Below, one piece after another: positions 1 to 5,992 of a DNA stretch of 6,032 nt (position 1 is its first letter; every line of letters starts with the position of its first letter). Where the stretch lies: positions 1-6,032 of the forward strand of contig JAQVFD010000141.1 in assembly GCA_028697435.1 (NCBI GenBank), written 5' to 3'. A program made the position numbers and the translations under genes. The stretch comes from Clostridiaceae bacterium. Lineage in GTDB: Bacteria > Bacillota > Clostridia > Lutisporales > Lutisporaceae. Under the pieces are notes generated by a model, which was given only the letters and a program-made list of their open reading frames with translations, searched no databases and had not been told where the DNA came from.

Positions 1-738
1 GCCAGCATTTATGTATACGATCAGGGCAAGGAAGATTATGCAGTAATATTTGCACAGCTTACCCAAAGAGACGGTTCTTTCCTGGTCGCGCGTAATGATG
101 AGCCAGAATTTAAATGGGCAAACACCAAAGGAAAGGTAATAATCGGCGGAAGACCCGGAGGGGTACCGGAAATGACTCTTGAGTATGTATTGAAGAAGCA
201 CGGAATAATACCGGGTAAAGATGTGGAGATAATCACCAATCTGCAGTTTACAGCCACTGCGGGAGCATTTACCAGCGGGGTCGGCGACTATGTTGCATTG
301 TTTGAGCCAACCGCATCTATGCTTGAAAAGGAAAATGCAGGTAAAATAGTCTCTTCATTGGGGGAAGAAAGCGGTTTGATTGCTTATACCGCATATTTCA
401 CATCGAAAAGCGTTATTGATAAGAACCCGGAAATGATACAGAAATTCACAAATGCGTTCTATAAAGGTCAGCTCTGGGTCCACAGCCATACAGCAGAAGA
501 GATAGCTGAAACTATCAAGCCCTTCTTCCCTGACGCTGACGATGATATTCTGATTACTGTCGTAAAAAGATATAAGGAAATTGATGCATGGTGTACTGAT
601 CCTATAACAACTCCCGAATCTCTTGATTTGCTGCAGGAAGTAATGCAAACTGCAGGGGAATTGAATAAAAAAGTAGAATATGACCAAATTGTAACCCAGG
701 GATTTGCAAAACGTGCAATTGAAACAGTAAAGCCCTGA
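1..738 (+). CDS. ABC transporter substrate-binding protein, NMT1/SsuA-like (5' end missing)
   Basis: The frame is open from the first base to a TGA at 736-738, giving 245 residues without a start, so the signal peptide and first lobe lie outside the window. The family captures a small solute outside the membrane and delivers it to the permease. Residues 46-70 of the fragment (VIIGGRPGGVPEMTLEYVLK and following) match the NMT1-type segment in which a Gly-rich turn precedes a helix with a conserved E-x-x-L pattern. They are followed by a strand-helix stretch (about 76-95) ending in a GDY-type hinge and 'ALFEPTASMLEK', the usual second-lobe return. The C-terminal 100 residues are helical and amphipathic, as in this family. 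The ATPase and permease genes downstream complete the importer. The substrate (thiamine precursor, sulfonate, nitrate or other) cannot be decided. A terminator follows the gene. Confidence 0.88.
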   Translation, partial: ASIYVYDQGKEDYAVIFAQLTQRDGSFLVARNDEPEFKWANTKGKVIIGGRPGGVPEMTLEYVLKKHGIIPGKDVEIITNLQFTATAGAFTSGVGDYVALFEPTASMLEKENAGKIVSSLGEESGLIAYTAYFTSKSVIDKNPEMIQKFTNAFYKGQLWVHSHTAEEIAETIKPFFPDADDDILITVVKRYKEIDAWCTDPITTPESLDLLQEVMQTAGELNKKVEYDQIVTQGFAKRAIETVKP

Positions 739-740
739 AT

Positions 741-761
741 CTCGTACCTCGAGCCTCGTCC
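741..761. repeat. Three imperfect tandem 7-base repeats (CTCGNNC)
   Basis: Directly after the binding-protein stop codon the sequence reads CTCGTAC, CTCGAGC, CTCGTCC, three units of exactly seven bases sharing CTCG and a final C. On the minus strand the unit is GNNCGAG. The tract is much richer in G+C than the surrounding spacer and lies just before the terminator stem. Its role is unknown. It could be a remnant or a short member of a dispersed heptamer repeat family, or chance. Confidence 0.5.
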
Positions 762-762
762 C

Positions 763-794
763 GAATAATGCATCTGCGATGCATTATTCTTTTT
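763..794 (+). terminator. Rho-independent terminator after the binding-protein gene
   Basis: A perfect 12-bp stem (763-774 with 778-789, GAATAATGCATC against GATGCATTATTC) encloses the 3-base loop TGC and is followed at once by TTTTT (790-794). It starts 24 bases after the binding-protein stop. It lies inside what is otherwise a continuous transporter operon, so it probably lets much more binding-protein mRNA accumulate than ATPase/permease mRNA. The minus-strand side has no T-run, so it works in one direction. Confidence 0.87.
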
Positions 795-795
795 A

Positions 796-825
796 TTCAC
801 TAATACTCTCGTTGATGAATAGAAT
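796..825 (+). promoter_or_regulatory. Possible secondary sigma-A promoter for the ATPase and permease genes
   Basis: TTCACT (796-801, 4 of 6 to TTGACA) and TAGAAT (820-825, 5 of 6 to TATAAT) are separated by 18 bases. The site sits just past the terminator, and a start about seven bases downstream would give a leader of roughly 25 bases before the GTG start at 857. Its position makes sense, but the -35 match is weak and AT-rich spacers produce such matches by chance. Confidence 0.33.
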
Positions 826-856
826 GAAGGTATAGGAACTTTCTGGGGGTGTAGCA

Positions 857-1627
857 GTGGACAAAGTAGTAGAGCTAAAAAATGTGACCATGAACTACCA
901 TACACTTGACGGTGAAACCCAGGCTATTAAAAATTTATCCCTGGATATTAGAAGAGGAGAGTTCGTCAGCATTGTAGGCCCCAGCGGATGCGGCAAATCA
1001 ACTTTACTTTCTCTTATTTCGGGGCTCATAAAATCTTCTACTGGTGAGATTTTAATTAATAATGAGCCTGTAAAAGGACTGTCAAGAAATGTAGGATATA
1101 TGCCGCAAAGGGATCATCTGTTTGAATGGCTCACAATACTAAGGAATACCATCATAGGACTTGAAATTCAAAAGAAACTGAATAAGGACACAATGAGAGG
1201 CGCTGAAAAACTGCTTGAAGAGTACGGTCTCGGTGAATTCAAGCATTATTATCCCAAGCAGCTTTCAGGCGGAATGCGTCAGAGGGCAGCACTTATACGA
1301 ACCTTGGCAGTCAATCCGGAAATACTTCTTCTGGACGAACCCTTTTCGTCGCTTGACTATCAGACAAGATTGGCTATTTCCGAAGAAATCTGGCTTATCA
1401 TAAAAAAAGAGAAAAAGACAGCAATCCTGGTTACTCATGACATAGCAGAAGCAGTTTCTATGTCAGACAGAATAATTGTGCTTACAAGGAGACCGGGAGA
1501 GGTAAAATCAGAGCATGATATTCAACTGACAACCTGCGAGAACAAGACTCCCATAATCTGCAGAGAAGCTCCGGAATTCAGGATATACTTCAATATGATA
1601 TGGAAGGAGCTGGATGTTCATGTATGA
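857..1627 (+). CDS. ABC transporter ATP-binding protein, SsuB/TauB/NrtD-like
   Basis: This 256-residue protein is a single nucleotide-binding domain of normal family length that powers the importer from the cytoplasmic face. All motifs are intact: aromatic A-loop Y14, Walker A GPSGCGKST (41-49), Q-loop Q84, signature LSGGMRQR (136-143), Walker B LLLDEP with catalytic E161 (157-162), D-loop SSLD (164-167) and switch H194. The wording around them (VTHDIAEAVSMSDRIIVL, and RRPG after it) is typical of the NitT/TauT subfamily. The start is a GTG: GGGGGTG (845-851) pairs with the 16S tail if one G:U pair is allowed, five bases upstream, and the protein then begins at the expected first beta strand (VVELKNVTMNY). 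A later ATG at 890 would remove that strand. The end overlaps the permease start, indicating translational coupling. Substrate not determinable. Confidence 0.93.
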   Translation: MDKVVELKNVTMNYHTLDGETQAIKNLSLDIRRGEFVSIVGPSGCGKSTLLSLISGLIKSSTGEILINNEPVKGLSRNVGYMPQRDHLFEWLTILRNTIIGLEIQKKLNKDTMRGAEKLLEEYGLGEFKHYYPKQLSGGMRQRAALIRTLAVNPEILLLDEPFSSLDYQTRLAISEEIWLIIKKEKKTAILVTHDIAEAVSMSDRIIVLTRRPGEVKSEHDIQLTTCENKTPIICREAPEFRIYFNMIWKELDVHV

Positions 1628-2420
1628 AGAGCACTCTAGTGAGCATAAAGAATTCATCAGAAAAGAAAAGGTTACAAAAAATGCTGTAATCATTTCCAGA
1701 ATAATAATACTTGCGGCTATATTTTTATTATGGGAAGCTGCCGCAAATTTAAAATGGATAGATCCCTTCATAATGAGCCAACCCACAAGAATTGTACAAA
1801 CCATTATTAATCTTTCTAAGGATGGCTCTTTATTCCTGCATACGGGAGTAACCATATATGAAACGATTATAGGGTTTTTATCCGGCACAATTTTAGGAAC
1901 ATTTATTGCGGTTTTGCTTTGGTGGTCAAACTTTGCGGCAAGAGTTCTCGACCCATACCTTGTAGTGCTTAATGCTCTGCCAAAAACAGCTTTAGGTCCA
2001 ATCATACTGGTGTGGGTCGGCGGAACTACCGGCTCAATCATTGTAATGGCTCTTCTATTATCAATAATTGTCACGATTCTTAATGTTTATCAGTCCTTCA
2101 AAAGCTGTGACGAAGATAAAATTAAGCTGCTGAAAACCTTTGGTGCTACAAAGGTTCAAATACTTAAAAAAGTTGTGTTTCCATCCAGTATTCCGGAAAT
2201 AATATCGACTCTAAAAATCAATGTAGGACTATCTTTGGTGGGAGTAATTGTAGGAGAGTTCCTTGTATCAAAGGCAGGATTGGGCTATCTTATCATTTAC
2301 GGTGGGCAGGTATTCAAAATGGATTTGGTTATGACCAGTGTTATAATCCTCGCCATGGCTGCAGCGCTGATGTATCTGTCAGTTGCATGGATTGAAAAGA
2401 AATTCATAAAGATGCGGTAA
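1614..2420 (+). CDS. ABC transporter permease, SsuC/TauC-like (BPD_transp_1 family)
   Basis: This 268-residue integral membrane protein forms the translocation channel, presumably as a homodimer bound to two copies of the ATPase. A charged 22-residue cytoplasmic N-terminus precedes about six hydrophobic segments (near residues 24-45, 82-103, 113-135, 141-160, 200-218 and 238-259). The cytoplasmic coupling (EAA-type) loop is clear at about 170-200: LLKTFGATKVQILKKVVFP followed by SIPEI. 'LNALPKTALGPIILVW' (119-134) and 'GEFLVSKAGLGYLI' (214-227) are hallmarks of the SsuC/TauC branch. The start is uncertain between ATG 1614 and ATG 1620. GGAAGGAG (1602-1609) lies 4 bases from the first and 10 from the second. 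Either start overlaps the ATPase gene, by 14 or 8 bases, so the two are translationally coupled. Confidence 0.92.
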   Translation: MFMYEEHSSEHKEFIRKEKVTKNAVIISRIIILAAIFLLWEAAANLKWIDPFIMSQPTRIVQTIINLSKDGSLFLHTGVTIYETIIGFLSGTILGTFIAVLLWWSNFAARVLDPYLVVLNALPKTALGPIILVWVGGTTGSIIVMALLLSIIVTILNVYQSFKSCDEDKIKLLKTFGATKVQILKKVVFPSSIPEIISTLKINVGLSLVGVIVGEFLVSKAGLGYLIIYGGQVFKMDLVMTSVIILAMAAALMYLSVAWIEKKFIKMR

Positions 2421-2425
2421 AGAAT

Positions 2426-2454
2426 AGTAGGGTCCCATATATGGTGACCCTACT
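2426..2454. terminator. Hairpin between the convergent permease and ppaX genes, probable two-way terminator
   Basis: A perfect 9-bp stem AGTAGGGTC / GACCCTACT (2426-2434 with 2446-2454) continues into an inner palindrome CCATATATGG (2435-2444) with one bulged T at 2445. It begins six bases after the permease stop and contains the ppaX stop codon and the base before it. Neither flank has a strong T-run (CTCTGTTATTATC on plus, ATTCTTTACC on minus), so termination may be moderate. Position between converging genes supports the call. Confidence 0.62.
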
Positions 2455-3088
2455 CTGTTATTATCTTCAACAGCTCTTTTGTGTCGTGAACCACATAATC
2501 TGCCGATGAAGCTTCATCCTGGAAGTCCTGGGCTGCGCTCCATTTTACAAGAGCAGCCGCAACAGAAGCTCCATGGGCACTGTGAATATCAAAAACACTG
2601 TCTCCTACCATCAATGTTTCAGAAGCATTCGCACCCAAAATCTCAAGTGCTTTTATAACCGGAGCAGGATTTGGCTTATGCAGCTCCGTATCTTCAAGTG
2701 CTACAATTACATCAAAGTACTTTCTTATATCAAATAATTCAAGACCCATCAAAGCTACCTTTCTCCTTTTCGCAGTAACAACAGCAAGGATACTGCCTCT
2801 TTTCACAAGCTCGGGTAAAAGCTCCGGAATTCCTTCAAAAATAGTCACCGTATCATTATGGCGTACCTCATTATACTCAATATATGTATTGAACAATTCA
2901 TCTGCCTTTTCCTCGGAGTATCTCCTTAATGTCACTTTCAGGGGTTCCCCGAAGCATTTCAGAATATCTTCTTCACAAACATCCAAACCAAGGCATGTTT
3001 TGTATGTATATTTGAAGGAATCTATAATAAGATTATTTGTATTAATAAGAGTACCGTCCAGATCGAATAGTACATATTTATAACCCAT
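2450..3088 (-). CDS. ppaX: HAD-superfamily hydrolase, PpaX-type pyrophosphatase
   Basis: This 212-residue cytosolic protein has the four HAD motifs: DLDGT with nucleophile D9 and acid D11, motif II Thr in VVTAK (T105), Lys in HKPNP (K138) and motif IV GDSVFD (D163, D167). A helical cap domain fills about residues 16-83, as in subfamily IA. The segment FDLDGTLINTNNLIIDSF is nearly identical, from memory, to Bacillus PpaX, which has a similar length (about 216). PpaX in Bacillus hydrolyses the pyrophosphate released when HPr kinase/phosphorylase dephosphorylates Ser-HPr. A phosphoglycolate phosphatase-like (Gph) activity is the main alternative. No hprK gene is in the window to support the link. 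The ATG start is preceded by AAAGGGAG six bases away (minus strand, 3095-3102). The gene is monocistronic here: it has its own promoter upstream and converges on the transporter operon. Confidence 0.85.
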   Translation of the reverse strand: MGYKYVLFDLDGTLINTNNLIIDSFKYTYKTCLGLDVCEEDILKCFGEPLKVTLRRYSEEKADELFNTYIEYNEVRHNDTVTIFEGIPELLPELVKRGSILAVVTAKRRKVALMGLELFDIRKYFDVIVALEDTELHKPNPAPVIKALEILGANASETLMVGDSVFDIHSAHGASVAAALVKWSAAQDFQDEASSADYVVHDTKELLKIITE

Positions 3089-3122
3089 AGTTGTCTCCCT
3101 TTCATCGTAGTTAGATGAGAAT

Positions 3123-3151
3123 ATTCTATCATAAATCGGTGCATATGTGAA
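3123..3151 (-). promoter_or_regulatory. Sigma-A promoter of ppaX, extended -10 type
   Basis: On the minus strand, TTCACA (3146-3151, 5 of 6) and TAGAAT (3123-3128, 5 of 6) are separated by exactly 17 bases. A TGA just before the -10 (3129-3131) gives the extended TGn element. Transcription should begin near 3116, giving a leader of about 28 bases with the ribosome site in it. This is the best promoter match in the window. Confidence 0.72.
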
Positions 3152-3160
3152 ATGCGAAGA

Positions 3161-3188
3161 TGAATTTTGCCCGATATTGTTGTATAAT
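3161..3188 (+). promoter_or_regulatory. Probable promoter of the SEDS-PBP operon
   Basis: A perfect -10 hexamer TATAAT lies at 3183-3188, about 38 bases before the ATG at 3226. The -35 is poor: TGAATT (3161-3166) at a 16-base spacing is the best candidate. The site is back to back with the ppaX promoter, whose -35 ends ten bases away. An activator or a different sigma factor may compensate, but no operator can be seen. Confidence 0.45.
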
Positions 3189-3210
3189 AGAACGAGCGCT
3201 ATATGTGCAA

Positions 3211-3222
3211 AAGGCTGGTGAT
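3211..3222 (+). promoter_or_regulatory. Ribosome binding site that fixes the SEDS gene start
   Basis: AAGGCTGGTGAT resembles the full 16S complement AAGGAGGTGAT, with GGTGAT (3217-3222) matching perfectly, three bases before ATG 3226. Nothing comparable precedes the in-frame ATG at 3160, which also lies upstream of the TATAAT box. The shorter 441-residue protein is therefore preferred. Confidence 0.7.
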
Positions 3223-3225
3223 ATT

Positions 3226-4551
3226 ATGTTCGAAGTACTTTCATGGAGTTACAGATTTGTTTATACATTGTTGACTGCCGGTTTTGCTTTGTCATGCTGG
3301 ATGACATACTGTAAAAACATCAGCATATACAGGTATATTTCTCCATTACTGAATTTGATTCTCATAACAATGAACTTTGCTTTGATATCATATTACTCTG
3401 AGCCCCTGGACTATATTGCTTTGTATATTGGCGGCGGGCTTGCCGTTACTTATATTATATCAAGGCTTATGCTGGTAAAGCTTGTAAAAGTCAGCAATTG
3501 CCTAATGTTTGATATTGTTTACAATATGCTTCAGGCAGGACTTGTCATGCTGTACAGATTAAGCCCCGAATACGGTACAAAACAGGCATTTATTGCAATA
3601 GCAGGAATCTTTGGATTCTTTTTTGTCATAATATTCATGAAAAGATTTGAAGTAGAGTATAAACATCATTTGCTCCTTGGAGGTTCAATTCTTATCCTTC
3701 TAATAATTACTCAGATATGGGGAATAGAAATCAACGGCTCAAAAAACTGGATAAATCTATACTTTACAAATGTACAACCCTCAGAATTTATTAAACTGAT
3801 TTTTGTCTTCTTTACGGCTTGCCTGCTATCCCGGGAAGTGAGTTCCAAGAGGTTTGCCGGAATTGCCGCATCTATGCTTATCGTTGTAGCATTTTTTGTC
3901 CTTCAAAGAGATATCGGCTCCGCCTTCTTATTTTTCGCAGTATACCTCGTTATGCTTTTTCCTAAGGATATTAAGGGCTTCTATACTGCAGTTTCAGCCG
4001 GTGCGGCTATAGGAGGGGCTCTAATAAGCTACTATGCCTTTTCGTATATCAAGTCACGGGTCTTAGCATGGATTAATCCCTGGAAATATATATCCGGGAA
4101 GTCCTATCAGATAACACAATCCCTGTTTGCAGTTGCTACAGGTGGTCTCATAGGTACCGGACTATATCTCGGAAATCCTAAATTTATACCCGCTGTTCAC
4201 ACTGATTTCATATTTTCCGCATTATGTGAGGAAACAGGTATACTTAGTGGAATATCCCTGTTATCCATGTATGCTCTGTTAAGTATAATTGGTATGGACA
4301 TTAGCTCAAAGTGCAGCAATCCCATATATTCTGCGGCAGCTTTGGGGCTTACCTCCTTAACAGCGATTCAAACCCTTGTAATCGTCTGCGGAGTGCTGAA
4401 CATTATACCAATAACAGGTGTCACACTTCCCTTTGTAAGCTATGGGGGAAGTTCACTACTTTCACAGTTTATAAATATTGGAATGCTTTACTATATTAGC
4501 ACCAGGCCGGAAGTTGCGGGCAGCACTGAAAACATAGCGGAGCAGGAGTGA
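3226..4551 (+). CDS. SEDS-family peptidoglycan glycosyltransferase (FtsW/RodA/SpoVE), RodA-like
   Basis: The 441-residue polytopic membrane protein has at least ten hydrophobic segments. SEDS proteins polymerise lipid II into glycan strands, with a class B PBP as partner. Visible family motifs are NGSKNWI and QPSE (170-187), LQRDIGSAFLFF with the putative catalytic D229, the extracellular-loop stretch SRVLAWINPWKY (277-288), the YQITQSL...GGLIGTGL region (294-313) with HTDFIFSALCEETG (325-338), and the closing LPFVSYGGSS (401-410). About 90 residues with extra hydrophobic segments precede the core. That arrangement, and 'QRD' in place of the 'QPD' common in FtsW, recall actinobacterial RodA (from memory). 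The PBP gene starts five bases after the stop, so they are co-transcribed. Whether the role is elongation, division or sporulation (SpoVE) cannot be decided, so no gene symbol is given. An upstream ATG at 3160 would add 22 polar residues and is not favoured. Confidence 0.92.
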   Translation: MFEVLSWSYRFVYTLLTAGFALSCWMTYCKNISIYRYISPLLNLILITMNFALISYYSEPLDYIALYIGGGLAVTYIISRLMLVKLVKVSNCLMFDIVYNMLQAGLVMLYRLSPEYGTKQAFIAIAGIFGFFFVIIFMKRFEVEYKHHLLLGGSILILLIITQIWGIEINGSKNWINLYFTNVQPSEFIKLIFVFFTACLLSREVSSKRFAGIAASMLIVVAFFVLQRDIGSAFLFFAVYLVMLFPKDIKGFYTAVSAGAAIGGALISYYAFSYIKSRVLAWINPWKYISGKSYQITQSLFAVATGGLIGTGLYLGNPKFIPAVHTDFIFSALCEETGILSGISLLSMYALLSIIGMDISSKCSNPIYSAAALGLTSLTAIQTLVIVCGVLNIIPITGVTLPFVSYGGSSLLSQFINIGMLYYISTRPEVAGSTENIAEQE

Positions 4552-4552
4552 T
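4544..4552 (+). promoter_or_regulatory. Ribosome binding site that fixes the PBP gene start
   Basis: AGGAGTGAT, one base short of the ideal AGGAGGTGAT, spans the last codons and stop of the SEDS gene. Its GGAG core ends eight bases before ATG 4557. An in-frame GTG at 4548 lies inside this element and has no site of its own, so the ATG is preferred. Confidence 0.75.
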
Positions 4553-4556
4553 TCAA

Positions 4557-5939
4557 ATGAAAGACAGAACCAAAATAATAAAATATGTATACTTATCTTT
4601 ATTTGCGCTGATATGCTTATATCTGCTGTATTTTAACCTGTTCCAATCCAGACAGATAGCTTCCAACTCGTACAACAGACGGCTCAGAGAATCAGGTGGA
4701 AATGTAATAAGGGGAAGTATCCTGGATAAAAACGGTGATGTTTTGGTAAAAAGTGCAAAATATAAAGCCGGGGTCAAACGCACATATGTCTACCCCAGGT
4801 ATTTTTCCCATGTAATAGGCTATTCAAGCGCGAACTATGGTTCTTCGGGTATCGAAGCCCTTTATAACAAGGAACTTATGAGTTCCAACGATACTATTGA
4901 AGGTTTGAGAAGCAAAATTAATGATTATTATATAAAAGGCAATGATATCAGCCTTACTCTGGATCGCTCCCTGCAGGTCTATGCCTCCGACCAGCTGCGG
5001 GGCAAAAAAGGTTCGATAGTAGTATTACGACCGGATACCGGGGAAATACTTGCTTTGGTAAGCAAACCGGATTTTGATCCTTCCGGTATACAGAACAACT
5101 GGGATAACCTCATAAATGATAAGAAAAGTCCCCTTCTGAACAGAGCTTCTGAAGGGCTCTATGCTCCGGGATCAATATACAAATTGATAATGACATCCTC
5201 AATATTGAAAAACAATTTACAGAACAATGAGATAGAATGCACAGGGGAAGTAAATGTCGATGGTTATATTATAAAAGACAGTGACGGCAAAGCTCATGGT
5301 AAAGTAACACTTTCAGACGCCTTGAAGTATTCCTGCAATTCGTATTTCATAAAGCAGGGGCTTGAATTGGGTAACAATAATCTGTACACAGAAGCGGGAA
5401 AATTCAAATTGAACAAAAAATTTCAAACAGATATTAGAGTATCCGGAAGCATTTTTCCAAGCAATACTGACAAAAGAAGTATTGCCCAGCAGTCCATAGG
5501 GCAGGGCGAAGTGCTTATAACCCCAATACATGCAGCGATGATAGCGGCTGCCATAGCAAATGACGGAGTTATGATGCAGCCCTATGTTGTAAAAAGTATT
5601 ATAGGCAGCGAAAATAAGGTGATAAAGGAATTCAAACCTAAACAGACAGGCAGGATAATAGATAAAAATACCGCCGATACCATAAAAGCCATGATGATAG
5701 AAGTGGTTAATTCCGGCACAGGTACAAGGGCCAAGGTCAGCAAGGTGACCGTTGCAGGAAAAACAGGAACAGCCGAGGTCGCAGGTGATAAGAAGTCCCA
5801 CGCTTGGTTTGTGGGCTTCGCCCCGGCAGAAAACCCTAAAATTGCAATTGCGGTGCTTATAGAGAATGGAGGCGGAGGCGGCAGTGCAGCCGCACCGATA
5901 GCCTCAAAAGTCCTTAAGAAGGCAATTGGAATAAAATAA
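4557..5939 (+). CDS. Class B penicillin-binding protein, peptidoglycan transpeptidase (PbpA-like)
   Basis: This 460-residue protein has one N-terminal membrane anchor (about residues 8-30) after a short Lys/Arg-rich cytoplasmic tail. The rest should lie outside the membrane and form peptide crosslinks in new glycan. The N-terminal module starts with RGSILDKNGDVL (52-63), the usual class B opening, and continues to HVIGYSSANYGSSGIEALYN (85-104). The module is short, about 140 residues, with no large dimerisation insert. The transpeptidase domain begins near 150 (GKKGSIVVLRPDTGEILALV) and has all three active-site motifs: SIYK with acylating S206 and K209, SCN (259-261) and KTGT (402-405). The Gly-rich tract near 437 followed by AAAPIA is normal for the fold. 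It is translated from the same mRNA as the SEDS gene. Size and domain plan resemble mycobacterial PbpA (about 490 residues) rather than E. coli PBP2 (about 630). No PASTA domains are present. Confidence 0.93.
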   Translation: MKDRTKIIKYVYLSLFALICLYLLYFNLFQSRQIASNSYNRRLRESGGNVIRGSILDKNGDVLVKSAKYKAGVKRTYVYPRYFSHVIGYSSANYGSSGIEALYNKELMSSNDTIEGLRSKINDYYIKGNDISLTLDRSLQVYASDQLRGKKGSIVVLRPDTGEILALVSKPDFDPSGIQNNWDNLINDKKSPLLNRASEGLYAPGSIYKLIMTSSILKNNLQNNEIECTGEVNVDGYIIKDSDGKAHGKVTLSDALKYSCNSYFIKQGLELGNNNLYTEAGKFKLNKKFQTDIRVSGSIFPSNTDKRSIAQQSIGQGEVLITPIHAAMIAAAIANDGVMMQPYVVKSIIGSENKVIKEFKPKQTGRIIDKNTADTIKAMMIEVVNSGTGTRAKVSKVTVAGKTGTAEVAGDKKSHAWFVGFAPAENPKIAIAVLIENGGGGGSAAAPIASKVLKKAIGIK

Positions 5940-5970
5940 ATGTTGTATGAAATTAATTCCATACAACATT
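5925..5970 (-). terminator. Hairpin after the PBP gene, with its T-rich tail on the minus strand
   Basis: An 11-bp stem (5939-5949 with 5960-5970, AATGTTGTATG / CATACAACATT) is extended by two further pairs after one A-C mismatch and closes on TTAA. On the minus strand it is followed by TTATTTTATT, a good terminator tail. On the plus strand no T-run follows. The hairpin starts at the last base of the PBP stop codon and may block plus-strand transcripts weakly. It best fits a terminator for a minus-strand gene coming from the right. Confidence 0.6.
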
Positions 5971-5992
5971 AGTGTATCTGCTTGCTATAAAA

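Noticed and set aside
812..836. TTGATG (812-817) with TATAGG (831-836) as a promoter for the ATPase gene
   Set aside because: The 13-base spacing is too short. The TTCACT-N18-TAGAAT alternative is better, though still weak.
468..905. Long minus-strand frame of 145 codons across the binding-protein end and ATPase start
   Set aside because: It lies antisense to two clear genes, crosses the terminator, has no family motifs and is a shadow frame.
1508..2074. Minus-strand frame of 188 codons opposite the ATPase end and permease
   Set aside because: It is antisense to genes with full motif support and has no recognisable domain or ribosome site.
3119..3149. Possible sporulation sigma-E promoter (GAATATT-N16-CATATGTG) for the SEDS gene, which would fit a SpoVE role
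   Set aside because: The -10 half matches poorly beyond CATA, and the same bases are fully explained by the strong minus-strand ppaX promoter.
3160..3225. N-terminal extension of the SEDS protein from ATG 3160 (22 more residues)
   Set aside because: The added residues are polar and unlike the family. The ATG has no ribosome site and lies upstream of the TATAAT box, whereas ATG 3226 has GGTGAT in front of it.
4548..4556. GTG 4548 as start of the PBP gene
   Set aside because: It lies inside the Shine-Dalgarno element that is ideally spaced for ATG 4557 and has no good site of its own.
5865..5900. Glycine-codon-rich tract in the PBP gene as a possible slippage or repeat element
   Set aside because: A Gly-rich loop followed by AAAPIA is normal at this point of class B transpeptidase domains, and the codons alternate GGA/GGC rather than forming a homopolymer.
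5313..5962. Two minus-strand frames (5313-5801 and 5582-5962) opposite the PBP gene
   Set aside because: Both are antisense to the intact transpeptidase domain. Their Cys/His/Tyr-rich and Pro-rich compositions are by-products of the opposite strand.
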